The translations under genes and the position numbers were made by a program. From an uncultured Gammaproteobacteria bacterium (lineage in GTDB: Bacteria > Pseudomonadota > Gammaproteobacteria > Steroidobacterales > GCA-2729495): a stretch of DNA of 32,173 nt. Under the pieces are notes generated by a model that saw only the letters and a list, made by a program, of their open reading frames with translations, did no database searches and was not told the origin of the DNA. The stretch spans positions 1 to 32,173 of the forward strand of contig CALGMY010000135.1 in the NCBI GenBank assembly GCA_937958785.1, read 5' to 3'. Shown here piece after piece: positions 15,006 through 22,458 of the stretch (within the stretch, counting starts at the first letter, position 1; each line of letters begins with the position of its first letter).

Positions 15006-15698
15006 ATGGTGAGGAAACTGGGTGCGGAATTCCTGGGGACGGCCTGGCTCGTGCTGGGTGGCTGTGGCAGCGCCGTGCTGGCAGCGGGGTTCCCGGAGCT
15101 GGGCATCGGCTTCGTCGGCGTGTCGCTGGCCTTTGGCCTCACGGTGCTGACGATGGCCTTCGCCATCGGGCACATCTCGGGCTGCCACCTGAATCCGGCG
15201 GTGACGCTGGGCCTCTGGTCGGCCGGCCGGGTCCCGGCGGGAGACGTGGTGCCCTACATCGTGGCGCAGGTCATTGGCGGCCTCGCCGGCGCGGCGGCCA
15301 TCGCCGCGATCGCGACCGGCAAGGCCGACTTCAACCTGGTCACGAGCGGCTTCGCGGCCAATGGCTTCGGCGAGCACTCTCCCGGCGGCTACGGCCTGCA
15401 GGCGGCGATCGTCTGCGAGGTGGTCCTGACCTTCTTCTTCCTGATGGTGATCCTGGGCGCGACCGACGCCCGGGCCCCGGCCGGCTTCGCGCCGATCGCC
15501 ATCGGCCTCTGCCTCACGCTGATCCACCTCATCAGCATCCCGGTCACCAACACTTCGGTGAACCCGGCCCGCAGCACCAGCCAGGCCCTGTTCGTGGGCG
15601 GCTGGGCGCTCCAGCAGCTCTGGGTGTTCTGGGTGGCGCCGATCGCGGGCGGCATCCTCGCCGGCGTCGTGCACCGCTGGCTGTCGGCCAGGGAATAG
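15006..15698 (+). CDS. aqpZ: Aquaporin Z water channel
   Basis: A 230-residue six-helix inner-membrane water channel. Both NPA motifs are at the same residue numbers as in E. coli AqpZ: Asn63-Pro-Ala (HLNPAVT) and Asn186-Pro-Ala (SVNPARS). All four residues of the water-selective filter are present (Phe43, His174, Thr183, Arg189), so it should pass water rather than glycerol. The start ATG at 15006 has AGGGGGA about 7 nt upstream. It is preceded by a REP-like copy and followed by an inverted REP pair that separates it from the convergent rhodanese-E1 gene. Confidence 0.97.
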   Translation: MVRKLGAEFLGTAWLVLGGCGSAVLAAGFPELGIGFVGVSLAFGLTVLTMAFAIGHISGCHLNPAVTLGLWSAGRVPAGDVVPYIVAQVIGGLAGAAAIAAIATGKADFNLVTSGFAANGFGEHSPGGYGLQAAIVCEVVLTFFFLMVILGATDARAPAGFAPIAIGLCLTLIHLISIPVTNTSVNPARSTSQALFVGGWALQQLWVFWVAPIAGGILAGVVHRWLSARE

Positions 15699-15707
15699 GA
15701 ACGGCCG

Positions 15708-15773
15708 TTAGGAGCGCCAGTAGGAGCGCCTTCAGGCGCGATCCGGCTCGATCGCGCCTGAAGGCGCTCCTAC
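15708..15773. repeat. Inverted pair of REP-like palindromes (copies 7 and 8) with a truncated extra head
   Basis: Copy 7 (15720-15741) reads forward and copy 8 (15752-15773) on the minus strand, with only 10 bp between, so the two arms form a 22-bp perfect hairpin. A truncated head, GTTAGGAGCGCCA, lies immediately before copy 7 at 15708-15720, 9 nt past the aqpZ stop. The hairpin sits between the convergent aqpZ and rhodanese-E1 genes and may help to end transcription on both strands, although no T tract follows. The stop codon of the rhodanese-E1 gene (15772-15770) is inside copy 8. Confidence 0.9.
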
Positions 15774-16873
15774 TGGCGTCCGCAGGCCGGGCAGCCGGCG
15801 TCCGGCTGCAGGCGGACTTCGCTGAAGGTGAGCGACAGCGCATCGTAGGTCAGCAGGCGGCCGGCAAGCGGCACGCCGATGCCGAGGATCAGCTTGAGGG
15901 CCTCGGTGGCCTGGAGGATGCCGAGCACGCCGGGCAGCACACCGAGGACGCCCGCCTCGGCGCAGGACGGGGAAGCTTCCGGCGGCGGCGGCTCGGGAAA
16001 CAGGCAGCGGTAGCAGGGCCTGCCCCCGGCCGGGAACACGGTGAGCTGGCCCTCGAAGCGGTGGATCGCCGCGTGCACCACCGGCTTGCCGAGGGCGAGG
16101 GCCACGTCGTTGACCAGGTAGCGGGTCGCCACGTTGTCGCTGCCGTCCACGATGACGTCGTAATCGCCGAGGATCGCGGATGCATTGGCGTCGACCAGGC
16201 GCTGGTCGAGCTGCACCACCTTCACGTCGGGATTCAGCGCCGCGATCGTGGTCGCCGCGCTAGTCACCTTCGCGTCGCCCACGCGGCCGGTGGCATGCAG
16301 CACCTGCCGCTGCAGGTTGCTGAGTTCCACGCGGTCGTCGTCCACGATGCCGAGGGTACCGACGCCGGCTGCGGCGAGGTACAGGGCGGCCGGCGAGCCC
16401 AGCCCGCCCGCGCCGATGCAGAGGATCCGGGCGTCCAGCAGCCGGCGCTGTCGGGCCGGGCCGACCTCGGGCAGGCGCAGGTGCCGGGCGTAACGTTCCG
16501 CCTGGTCGGCACGAAGTGGCGCGGTGCCATCCGCAGGGGCCGGCACGATCCAGGGCAGGCCCGCCTTCTGCCAGGCCGTGAACCCGCCCCGCACGGACCA
16601 GACGCGGGTGTAGCCAAGGCCCGCGAGCTGTTCAGCGGCGCGGGCCGAGCGCACGCCACCGGCACAGATCACCGCGACAGGCGTGGCGCGGTCAGCCAGC
16701 AACGAGCCGATCCGGCCCGCCAGGTCGGGCAGCGGCACCAGCATCGCGCCGGCCAGTGCGCCGGCTGCGTGCTCGTCGGGATTGCGCACGTCGACGACGA
16801 CGGGCGGCGCCGGGGCGCCGAGCCGGGCGGCGAGTTCCGCCGCGTCGATTTCCCGCACGAGGTCAGCCACCAC
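15770..16873 (-). CDS. Rhodanese-MoeB/ThiF (E1-like) fusion, sulfur-carrier activating enzyme
   Basis: A 367-residue fusion. Residues 1-110 are a rhodanese domain with active-site Cys70 in the loop CAGGVRS. From about 120 on it is a MoeB/ThiF adenylyltransferase: YARHLRLPEVG, nucleotide loop GAGGLGS (154-160), IVDDDRVELSNLQRQVLH with the adenylation Arg/Gln residues, DGSDNVATRYLVND and two zinc CxxC pairs (CYRC, CPAC at the end). It should adenylate the C-terminal Gly-Gly of the ubiquitin-like protein encoded just upstream and pass sulfur from its rhodanese cysteine. MoeZ, Uba4 and MOCS3 have the rhodanese at the C-terminus; here the order is reversed. The GTG start (16873, or GTG 16870) overlaps the end of the upstream gene by 11 bp. 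Confidence 0.9.
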   Translation of the reverse strand: MVADLVREIDAAELAARLGAPAPPVVVDVRNPDEHAAGALAGAMLVPLPDLAGRIGSLLADRATPVAVICAGGVRSARAAEQLAGLGYTRVWSVRGGFTAWQKAGLPWIVPAPADGTAPLRADQAERYARHLRLPEVGPARQRRLLDARILCIGAGGLGSPAALYLAAAGVGTLGIVDDDRVELSNLQRQVLHATGRVGDAKVTSAATTIAALNPDVKVVQLDQRLVDANASAILGDYDVIVDGSDNVATRYLVNDVALALGKPVVHAAIHRFEGQLTVFPAGGRPCYRCLFPEPPPPEASPSCAEAGVLGVLPGVLGILQATEALKLILGIGVPLAGRLLTYDALSLTFSEVRLQPDAGCPACGRQ

Positions 16874-17120
16874 TGAGGGCCTGGATGATCTGCACGGCGT
16901 CGCCCGCGCCCAGGGGGTGCCGGAGGTCCATTACCTGGTCCCCGTTGACGAAGATGCGCATGTGGGGCCGGATCGAATCCTGCTCGTCCACCATCCGGAA
17001 GCGGATGCCGGGGTATTGGCGGTCCAGGTCGGCGAGCAACCCACCGAGCGTGGCGCCCTCGGCCTGCACCTCGCGGACCCGGGTGTAGGAGAGCAGCGGG
17101 CTCGGGATCAGCACCTTCAC
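16863..17120 (-). CDS. Ubiquitin-like sulfur-carrier protein (MoaD/ThiS/CysO family)
   Basis: An 85-residue beta-grasp protein ending in Ser-Gly-Gly, the exposed C-terminus that E1-like enzymes adenylate and thiocarboxylate. The sequence has MKVLIPSPLLSYT, a helix around GATLGGLLADLDRQYPG, then MRIFVNGDQVMDLRHPLGAGD and VQIIQALSGG. The NG...L...L.dGDxv.ii pattern is that of MoaD/ThiS. The longer open frame upstream is antisense to nothing meaningful; the GTG at 17120 is preferred because GGAGG lies 11 nt before it and it starts directly at the first beta strand. It lies between the BNR gene (16-bp gap) and the rhodanese-E1 gene (11-bp overlap). It could supply sulfur for cysteine, a tRNA thiolation, molybdopterin or another product. 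Confidence 0.85.
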   Translation of the reverse strand: MKVLIPSPLLSYTRVREVQAEGATLGGLLADLDRQYPGIRFRMVDEQDSIRPHMRIFVNGDQVMDLRHPLGAGDAVQIIQALSGG

Positions 17121-17136
17121 CGCCGCAGGCCTCCGC

Positions 17137-18273
17137 TCACGCCAGCGCCGTTTCCACGGCGTAGATCTCCGGCAGGTGCCGGGCGATGCAGGTCCACCGC
17201 CCGCCCTCGTCGCTGCTCGCCCACAGCTCGCCGCTGGTGGTGCCGAGGTACAGCCCGGCGGGATCCCGGCCGTCACAGGTCATGGCCTGCCGCTTCACGG
17301 TCCACCAGGCCTGGGACGCCGGGAATCCCTGGTCCTGGCGTTGCCAGCTGCGCCCGCCGTCGCGGGTGACGAAGGCCGCCGGCCGACCCTCGAGGGCGAC
17401 GCGGGGCCAGACCATCGAGCCGTCCATGGGGAAGACCCAGGCCGTGTCGGGATCGGTCGGGTGCACGACCATCGGGAAGCCGATGTCGCCGACGTCCCGG
17501 GGCATGTGGTCGCCGATGCGCTCCCAGCGGGTGCCAGGCCGGTCGAGCCGGTAGATGCCGCAGTGGTTCTGCTGGTAGAGCCGGTCCGGGTTGCCGGGAC
17601 AGAGGCGCACGCAGTGCGGATCGTGGAACCACACCTTCGTCGGGTCGAAGTCCTCGACCACCGCGAGGCCGTCGATGAGGGGTTGCCAGGATCGCCCGCC
17701 GTCCACGGACTCGTGGACGCCGCCACTCGACATGCCGATGTAGAGGTGGTCCGGATCCCGGGGGTCCACGATCACCGAGTGCAGCTTGGGGCCGTCCGGC
17801 GTGCCGTCCTGGGGGCCGCCCATCCACTCACGGTATTGCGGGTCGTCGTTCAGCCCGCGACACGGTTCCCAGGTGTCGCCGCCGTCGGCCGAGCGGAAGA
17901 GGCCGTGGGGCGACGTGCCCGCCCACCAGGTGCCGGGCTGGCTCGCGTGGCCCGGCGTGAGCCAGAAGGTGTGGTTCACCACCCTGCCCTTCCCGGCCGC
18001 CTGGTCGCCCTCGGGCACCTTGTCGAAGGCCGGCGGCCGCTTCGCCTCCTGCCAGGTGCGGCCGAAGTCGCCAGAGCGCATCAGGGCGGGGCCGAGATGC
18101 CCCGTGCTCGTCGCCGCGAGCAGCACGCCGGGCTGCCGGGGATCGGCGACGAGGTGGTGGATGATCTGGCCGAGGAAGTGGGGGCCGTCGGCGCGCCAGG
18201 CCTGGCGGGCGGCATCGCCGTGGAAGAACCAGGCCCCCTTGCGGGTGGCGACGAGGATGACGACGTTCGGCAT
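17137..18273 (-). CDS. Cytoplasmic BNR/Asp-box beta-propeller protein
   Basis: A 378-residue protein with no signal peptide, beginning MPNVVILVATRKGAW. Five Asp-box motifs occur at residues 67-74 (SGDFGRTW), 128-135 (SADGGDTW), 189-196 (SVDGGRSW), 303-310 (TRDGGRSW) and 353-360 (SSDEGGRW), indicating a sialidase-like propeller. The acid/base and tyrosine residues of true sialidases are not recognisable, so glycosidase activity is doubtful. Conserved-looking cysteines lie at 138, 221, 225, 238, 333 and 362. The ATG at 18273 is preceded by GGAGGAGGAA. It is the first gene of an operon with the ubiquitin-like protein and rhodanese-E1, which hints at a role in sulfur-carrier chemistry (scaffold, acceptor or target). 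That is inference. Confidence 0.85.
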   Translation of the reverse strand: MPNVVILVATRKGAWFFHGDAARQAWRADGPHFLGQIIHHLVADPRQPGVLLAATSTGHLGPALMRSGDFGRTWQEAKRPPAFDKVPEGDQAAGKGRVVNHTFWLTPGHASQPGTWWAGTSPHGLFRSADGGDTWEPCRGLNDDPQYREWMGGPQDGTPDGPKLHSVIVDPRDPDHLYIGMSSGGVHESVDGGRSWQPLIDGLAVVEDFDPTKVWFHDPHCVRLCPGNPDRLYQQNHCGIYRLDRPGTRWERIGDHMPRDVGDIGFPMVVHPTDPDTAWVFPMDGSMVWPRVALEGRPAAFVTRDGGRSWQRQDQGFPASQAWWTVKRQAMTCDGRDPAGLYLGTTSGELWASSDEGGRWTCIARHLPEIYAVETALA

Positions 18274-18395
18274 GGGGGGTTCCTCCTCCGGGGGCCCCAG
18301 CCTAGCGCACCGCAAGAGGCGGGGCCAAGGCACACCGCGGCCGACGCCGGCCAACGGAGTTCGCGGCGCGCAATCATGTCCGCGTCAAGCGGTGC

Positions 18396-18425
18396 TTGCC
18401 GCTTTCGACACGCCTGGTCTAGAGT
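18396..18425 (+). promoter_or_regulatory. Possible promoter of the dockerin-like gene
   Basis: TTGCCG (18396-18401) is followed after 18 bp by TAGAGT (18420-18425), each four of six matches to sigma-70 consensus. The start would fall near 18432, giving a leader of about 48 nt that carries the hairpin at 18436-18461. Confidence 0.35.
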
Positions 18426-18435
18426 CCTGCGTCAG

Positions 18436-18461
18436 GGGTTCACCCGGCTACCGGGTGACCC
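18436..18461 (+). promoter_or_regulatory. Leader hairpin upstream of the dockerin-like gene
   Basis: GGGT-T-CACCCGG, loop CTA, CCGGGTG-ACCC: an 11-bp stem with one bulged T, ending 18 nt before the start codon at 18480. It lacks a T tract, so it is not an intrinsic terminator. A role in mRNA stability or translation is possible. Confidence 0.5.
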
Positions 18462-18479
18462 GTACGGGGGGCAACACCC

Positions 18480-19532
18480 ATGGCCACTTCCGGGATCGAC
18501 ACCTGCCGCAATGGCCTCATGGCCATCGCTGCGAGCTTTCCACTCTTCGTCCCGTCGGCCTCGGCAGCCATCGTCAACCGCCTATTGACGATCAACTCGG
18601 CGGACTTCGTCGACTGGTACAGCGGCATCTTCGACCCCGCCCTCGTCTCCTGCGCCGCACCACCGCCCTCTCCACCCTACGACAACGCCACCTGCACGTT
18701 CTTCTCCGGTTACACGCCGGCGACACGGGCAATGGTCGTCACGCCGGTCGGCACCGGCACCGGAACGCTGGATATCCAGTACAACGACATCACCGGGGAA
18801 ATCACCCAGGTGAATTCCCTGGAGATCTTCCTGCCGAAGCTCACGGTCCAGGTCACCACTGACGCCACGACGTTTGTCATGGATCCGGCCGATCCGACCG
18901 CACCCGGCCTGACCTACCTCCGGGGCGGCACCCTTGCCCCGAACGCGACGACCGACCCGGACCAGGGGGCGGCAGTCGGTGCGGTCACATTATTCCGCCA
19001 CGACGACGCTCCCAACATGGAAACTCTCGACCTTCCACCCTTCAGCACGGTCATCGACAGCTGCTCGGGCTCCGTCTGCGCCCTCTTCATCGCCGACATA
19101 TTTCGCCTGGACGGCCTCCGGTACCAGCTGAACGGCAGCGTGACGCCCGTCGGTGCCGACTCCTACGTCCTCCGGGGCCAGGGCACGGACTTCTCGATCT
19201 TCCGCATCGATTTCACGACGGCCGGCCTGCCCGATACCGACAACGACGGCCAACCCGACGCGACGGACAACTGCACGTTCCGCGCGAACCAGAGCCAATG
19301 CGACTCAGATGGCGACGGCTACGGCAACCTCTGCGACGGCGACCTGAACAACAACGGCGCGACCAACGCCCAGGACACCACGTTGTTCCGGCAGCAACTC
19401 GGCCAGCCCAGCGCGCCCCCGACCTACAACGAGGCCGACATCAACTGCAACGGCGTCGTCAACGCCCAGGACAGCACCCGCTTCCGCCAGCTGCTCGGAT
19501 CACAGCCGGGGCCGTCGGGATTGCACCCGTAG
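18480..19532 (+). CDS. Secreted protein with thrombospondin-type-3 and dockerin-like calcium-binding repeats
   Basis: A 350-residue protein. A signal peptide ends near residue 29 (PLFVPSASA-A). Residues about 30-245 form a beta-rich domain of unknown kind with scattered cysteines. The C-terminus has DTDNDGQPDATDNC...CDSDGDGYGNLCDGD, a thrombospondin type 3 calcium repeat. Two dockerin-type units follow, each with the D-x-N-x-(N/D)-G calcium loop and helix: DLNNNGATNAQDTTLFRQQLG and DINCNGVVNAQDSTRFRQLLG. Such tails are common on exported proteins of aquatic gammaproteobacteria, usually without a cohesin partner. The start ATG at 18480 has a weak GGGGGG upstream; an internal ATG at 18519 would also leave a signal peptide. 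It is divergent from the BNR operon. Confidence 0.83.
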   Translation: MATSGIDTCRNGLMAIAASFPLFVPSASAAIVNRLLTINSADFVDWYSGIFDPALVSCAAPPPSPPYDNATCTFFSGYTPATRAMVVTPVGTGTGTLDIQYNDITGEITQVNSLEIFLPKLTVQVTTDATTFVMDPADPTAPGLTYLRGGTLAPNATTDPDQGAAVGAVTLFRHDDAPNMETLDLPPFSTVIDSCSGSVCALFIADIFRLDGLRYQLNGSVTPVGADSYVLRGQGTDFSIFRIDFTTAGLPDTDNDGQPDATDNCTFRANQSQCDSDGDGYGNLCDGDLNNNGATNAQDTTLFRQQLGQPSAPPTYNEADINCNGVVNAQDSTRFRQLLGSQPGPSGLHP

Positions 19533-19590
19533 AAGGCGGGCACTGGTGGCATGTGCTGCCGCCCCAGGCGGCGGCGGAACCCCGGGACGG

Positions 19591-20772
19591 TCAGCCGAGT
19601 GCCTGCCGGACGTCGGCCAGCAGGTCGTCGACGTGCTCGACGCCCACGGAAAGGCGGATGAGCGTATCCGCGATCCCCATCTTCCGCCGCTCGTCGGCGG
19701 GCACGCTCGAATGGCTCATGGTCGCGGGCTGGCCGGCCAGGCTCTCCACGGCGCCGAGGCTCTCGGCAACGGCGAACACCTGCAGCCGGTTCAGGAAGCT
19801 CCCGACCGCCGTCGCATCGCCCTTGACCTCGAAGCAGACCACCGCACCGAAGGCGCCGTTCATCTGGCGCTTCGCCAGCGCGTGGTGGGGATGGTCCGGC
19901 AGGCCCGGGTAATACACGCGGGCCACTTTCGGGTGCTTCGCCAGGTGCTCCGCGATCGTGAGCGCGTTGGCGCACTGCCGCTCCATGCGGAGCGCGAGCG
20001 TCTTTACACCGCGCAGGACGAGGTAGGCGTCGAAGGGCCCCAGGACGCCGCCGGACGCGCTGCGCAACAGGTGCAGCTGCTTGCCGAGCTCCGCATCGCG
20101 GACCACGTTGATGCCGCCGAGCACATCCGAGTGGCCGCCCAGGTACTTGGTGGCCGAGTGCATCACGAGGTCGGCACCGAGCTCGAGCGGCCGCTGGAGG
20201 CAGGGTGTCGCGAAGGTGTTGTCCACGCAGGAGAGGACGCCGTGCTTCCGGGCGATCGCAGTCAGAGCGGCGATGTCGCTGACGTTCAGCAGCGGATTGG
20301 TCGGCGTCTCGATCCACAGCAGTTTCGTGCCGGGGCGGATGGCCGCCTCGACGCGGGACGGGTCGGTCATGTCCACCCAGCTGAACTCGAGTGCACCGAC
20401 GCGCCGGCGCACCTGGTCGAACAGTCGGCGGGTGCCACCGTAGAAGTCGAGGGGTGCGATCACATGGCTGCCCGCGTCCAGCAGGTCCAGGATGCCGGCC
20501 GTGGCCGCCTGGCCGGACGCGTAGGCGAGGCCCCGGGCGCCGCCCTCCAGCTCCGCCACGCAACGCTCCAGGGCATCCCGGGTCGGGTTCGACGAGCGGG
20601 TATAGATGTGCTCCCGGGGCTGGCCCAGCGCCTCCCACTCGAAGGTGGTGCTGGTGACGATGGGGGGCATCACGGCGCCAGTCGCCGCGTCGGTGGTGGC
20701 GCCGGCGTGGATGACCCGGGTGGCGAACTGGCCGGGGCGGTCGGGGTTCTTGCGGGCTGACATGGCAGGCAT
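19591..20772 (-). CDS. Cystathionine gamma-synthase/lyase family PLP enzyme
   Basis: This 393-residue protein belongs to the Cys/Met metabolism PLP family (MetB/MetC/MetZ group). Visible are FATRVIHAG, the tetramer-contact Tyr/Arg in YTRSSNPTRDALE, ASGQAATAGILDLL, the PLP-Asp region ETPTNPLLNVSDI, the Schiff-base Lys in MHSATKYLGGHSDVLGG, and SLGAVESLAGQPATMSHSSV, a stretch typical of cystathionine gamma-synthases and lyases. The specific reaction (synthase or lyase) cannot be told from sequence by eye; metB is the common assignment. Start ATG 20772 or ATG 20763, neither with a strong Shine-Dalgarno. It is convergent with the dockerin-like gene and divergent from prmC (64 bp). Confidence 0.88.
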   Translation of the reverse strand: MPAMSARKNPDRPGQFATRVIHAGATTDAATGAVMPPIVTSTTFEWEALGQPREHIYTRSSNPTRDALERCVAELEGGARGLAYASGQAATAGILDLLDAGSHVIAPLDFYGGTRRLFDQVRRRVGALEFSWVDMTDPSRVEAAIRPGTKLLWIETPTNPLLNVSDIAALTAIARKHGVLSCVDNTFATPCLQRPLELGADLVMHSATKYLGGHSDVLGGINVVRDAELGKQLHLLRSASGGVLGPFDAYLVLRGVKTLALRMERQCANALTIAEHLAKHPKVARVYYPGLPDHPHHALAKRQMNGAFGAVVCFEVKGDATAVGSFLNRLQVFAVAESLGAVESLAGQPATMSHSSVPADERRKMGIADTLIRLSVGVEHVDDLLADVRQALG

Positions 20773-20836
20773 GCTTTCCGTGGGCGGTGCGGCCCGGTTC
20801 TCAAGGGCCGCGGGGCCGGCAGGCTAACATAGGGAC

Positions 20837-21703
20837 ATGAGCACTGTGGACCAGCTGTTGAGGGCCGGAGCCCGCCGCCTGGGCGGACTCGGCGGATCGC
20901 CCCGGCTGGATGCCGAGCTGCTGCTCGGCCATGCGCTGGGACAGCGCCGCGAGGAGCTGTACCGGTCCCTGTTCAACCCGGTGCCGGACGAGGCCGAGGA
21001 GCGCTACACGGCACTGCTCGCCGAGCGGGAGACCCACCGGCCCGTCGCCCAGCTGGTGGGTCGCCGGGATTTCTGGAGCTTCAGCCTGGAGGTCACCCGG
21101 GCCACGCTGGTCCCCCGCCCGGAGACGGAGCTGCTGGTGGAACGTGCCCTCGCCCTGCTCCCGGCCGACGGGGTGTGCACGGCCGCGGACCTCGGCACGG
21201 GCACCGGCGCCGTGGCGCTCGCGATCGCGCGGGAGCGGCCGGGCTGCAAGGTGCTCGCCACCGACCTCAGCAAGCCGGCCCTCGCCGTCGCGCGCCGCAA
21301 TGCGAAGGCCATTGGCGTGCGGAACATCAGTTTCAGGCAGGGCGACTGGTTCACGCCCCTGCCCCGGCCGGACTCCGCCCGCTGGCGCTTCCACGTCATC
21401 GTGTCGAACCCGCCCTACATTGCCGCGGACGAGTGGCAGGGGACAGACCCGGAACTCGCCTTCGAGCCCCGCCTCGCGCTGGACGGTGGCCGCGACGGCC
21501 TCGCCGCCCTGCGGGTGCTCGCGGCGGGCGCGCCCCGGCACCTGCGCCCCGGCGGCTGGCTGCTGCTCGAGCACGGCGCCAGGCAGGACGAGGCCGTGCG
21601 GGACCTTTTGAAGCAGGCGGGCTTCCGGCGGATCAGCTCGGCGAACGACCTGGCCGGGCGGCCGCGGGTGACTGGCGGGCAGTCCGGGGACGAGGCCCCT
21701 TGA
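20837..21703 (+). CDS. prmC: Release factor glutamine methyltransferase PrmC
   Basis: This 288-residue SAM-dependent enzyme methylates the GGQ glutamine of RF1/RF2. It contains the N-terminal helical domain (LDAELLLGHALG), VPRPETELLVE, the SAM loop ADLGTGTGAVALAIA and the catalytic NPPY in VSNPPYIAADEW, then DGGRDGLAALRVL and LRPGGWLLLEHG. It is usually directly downstream of prfA; here it is 8.7 kb away. Its stop overlaps the TTG start of the following moeB-like gene, the conserved prmC-moeB pairing of Pseudomonas-type genomes. Confidence 0.96.
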   Translation: MSTVDQLLRAGARRLGGLGGSPRLDAELLLGHALGQRREELYRSLFNPVPDEAEERYTALLAERETHRPVAQLVGRRDFWSFSLEVTRATLVPRPETELLVERALALLPADGVCTAADLGTGTGAVALAIARERPGCKVLATDLSKPALAVARRNAKAIGVRNISFRQGDWFTPLPRPDSARWRFHVIVSNPPYIAADEWQGTDPELAFEPRLALDGGRDGLAALRVLAAGAPRHLRPGGWLLLEHGARQDEAVRDLLKQAGFRRISSANDLAGRPRVTGGQSGDEAP

Positions 21704-22458
21704 ACCCGGCGCGCTACAGCCGGCACGTCGCCCTGCCCCAGGTGGGTAGCGCGGGGCAGGCCAGGCTCGGGCACGGCAGCGTGCTCGTGGTCGGACTCGG
21801 CGGGCTCGGCTCGGTGGCGAGCCTATACCTCGCCAACGCCGGCGTCGGGCACCTGGTGATCAACGACTTCGACCGGGTGGACCCGACCAACCTGCCCCGG
21901 CAGATCCTCTTCCGGGAGAGCGACGTGGGTGAATACAAGACCCACGCCACTGCCGAGCGCCTGAAGGCGGCCAATCCGGCGACCCGGGTGAACGTCCTCA
22001 ACCGGCGGCTCGACGCGGACGAGCTCCGGGACGCCATGGTGGCCTGCGACCTCGTGCTCGACTGCACCGACAACTTCGCCACGCGGCTGCTGCTGAACGC
22101 CGCCTGCGTGACTGCCCGGAAGCCGCTGGTGAGCGGCGCTGCCATCCGCTTCGAGGGCCAGGTGGCGGTATTCCCCAACGAAGGCGGCGACGGGCCCTGC
22201 TACCGGTGCCTGTACTCGGATGAGGACGAGAACTTCGCCAACTGCGCCGGCCAGGGCATCCTGGCACCGGTCGCCGGCACGGTGGGGACGCTGGTCGCCA
22301 CGGAGGCCCTCAAGCTGCTGCTCGGGCTCGGGTCCGGCCTGCGCAATCACCTGTGGGTCTACGACGCCCTGTCCGGGGCGACACGGCTCGTCGGCATCCG
22401 GCGAAACCCGGGCTGCCCGGCCTGCGGAAATATCGGACGAAAGGTACCGGACACTTAG
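21700..22458 (+). CDS. moeB: MoeB/HesA/ThiF family adenylyltransferase
   Basis: This 252-residue E1-like enzyme activates the C-terminus of a sulfur-carrier protein such as MoaD. It shows RYSRHVALPQVG, nucleotide loop GLGGLGSVASLYL, NDFDRVDPTNLPRQILF, DCTDNFATRLLLNAAC and zinc-binding CYRC and CPAC. There is no rhodanese domain. TTG 21700 is the only start that keeps the standard MoeB N-terminus, and it overlaps the prmC stop (TTGA). The last seven codons (RKVPDT and stop) come from the inverted repeat at 22440-22510, so the original C-terminus has been replaced. It is a second, distinct E1-like paralogue besides the rhodanese fusion at 15770-16873. Confidence 0.87.
   Translation: MNPARYSRHVALPQVGSAGQARLGHGSVLVVGLGGLGSVASLYLANAGVGHLVINDFDRVDPTNLPRQILFRESDVGEYKTHATAERLKAANPATRVNVLNRRLDADELRDAMVACDLVLDCTDNFATRLLLNAACVTARKPLVSGAAIRFEGQVAVFPNEGGDGPCYRCLYSDEDENFANCAGQGILAPVAGTVGTLVATEALKLLLGLGSGLRNHLWVYDALSGATRLVGIRRNPGCPACGNIGRKVPDT

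Noticed and set aside
16863..17276. Longer form of the ubiquitin-like protein starting at 17276
   Set aside because: The extra 52 residues are antisense-like Arg/Ala/Pro sequence overlapping the BNR gene; GTG 17120 with GGAGG upstream gives a proper beta-grasp start.
17137..18273. BNR protein as a sialidase
   Set aside because: It has Asp boxes but no signal peptide and no recognisable catalytic residues, so only the propeller fold is supported.
19533..19590. Hairpin between the dockerin gene and the cystathionine gamma-synthase gene
   Set aside because: Only a 5-6 bp CCGCC/GGCGG stem with no T run; it is expected by chance at this base composition.
20773..20836. Possible promoter TAACAT upstream of prmC as a third leaderless case
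   Set aside because: No -35 at acceptable spacing; the nearest hexamer is 21 bp away.
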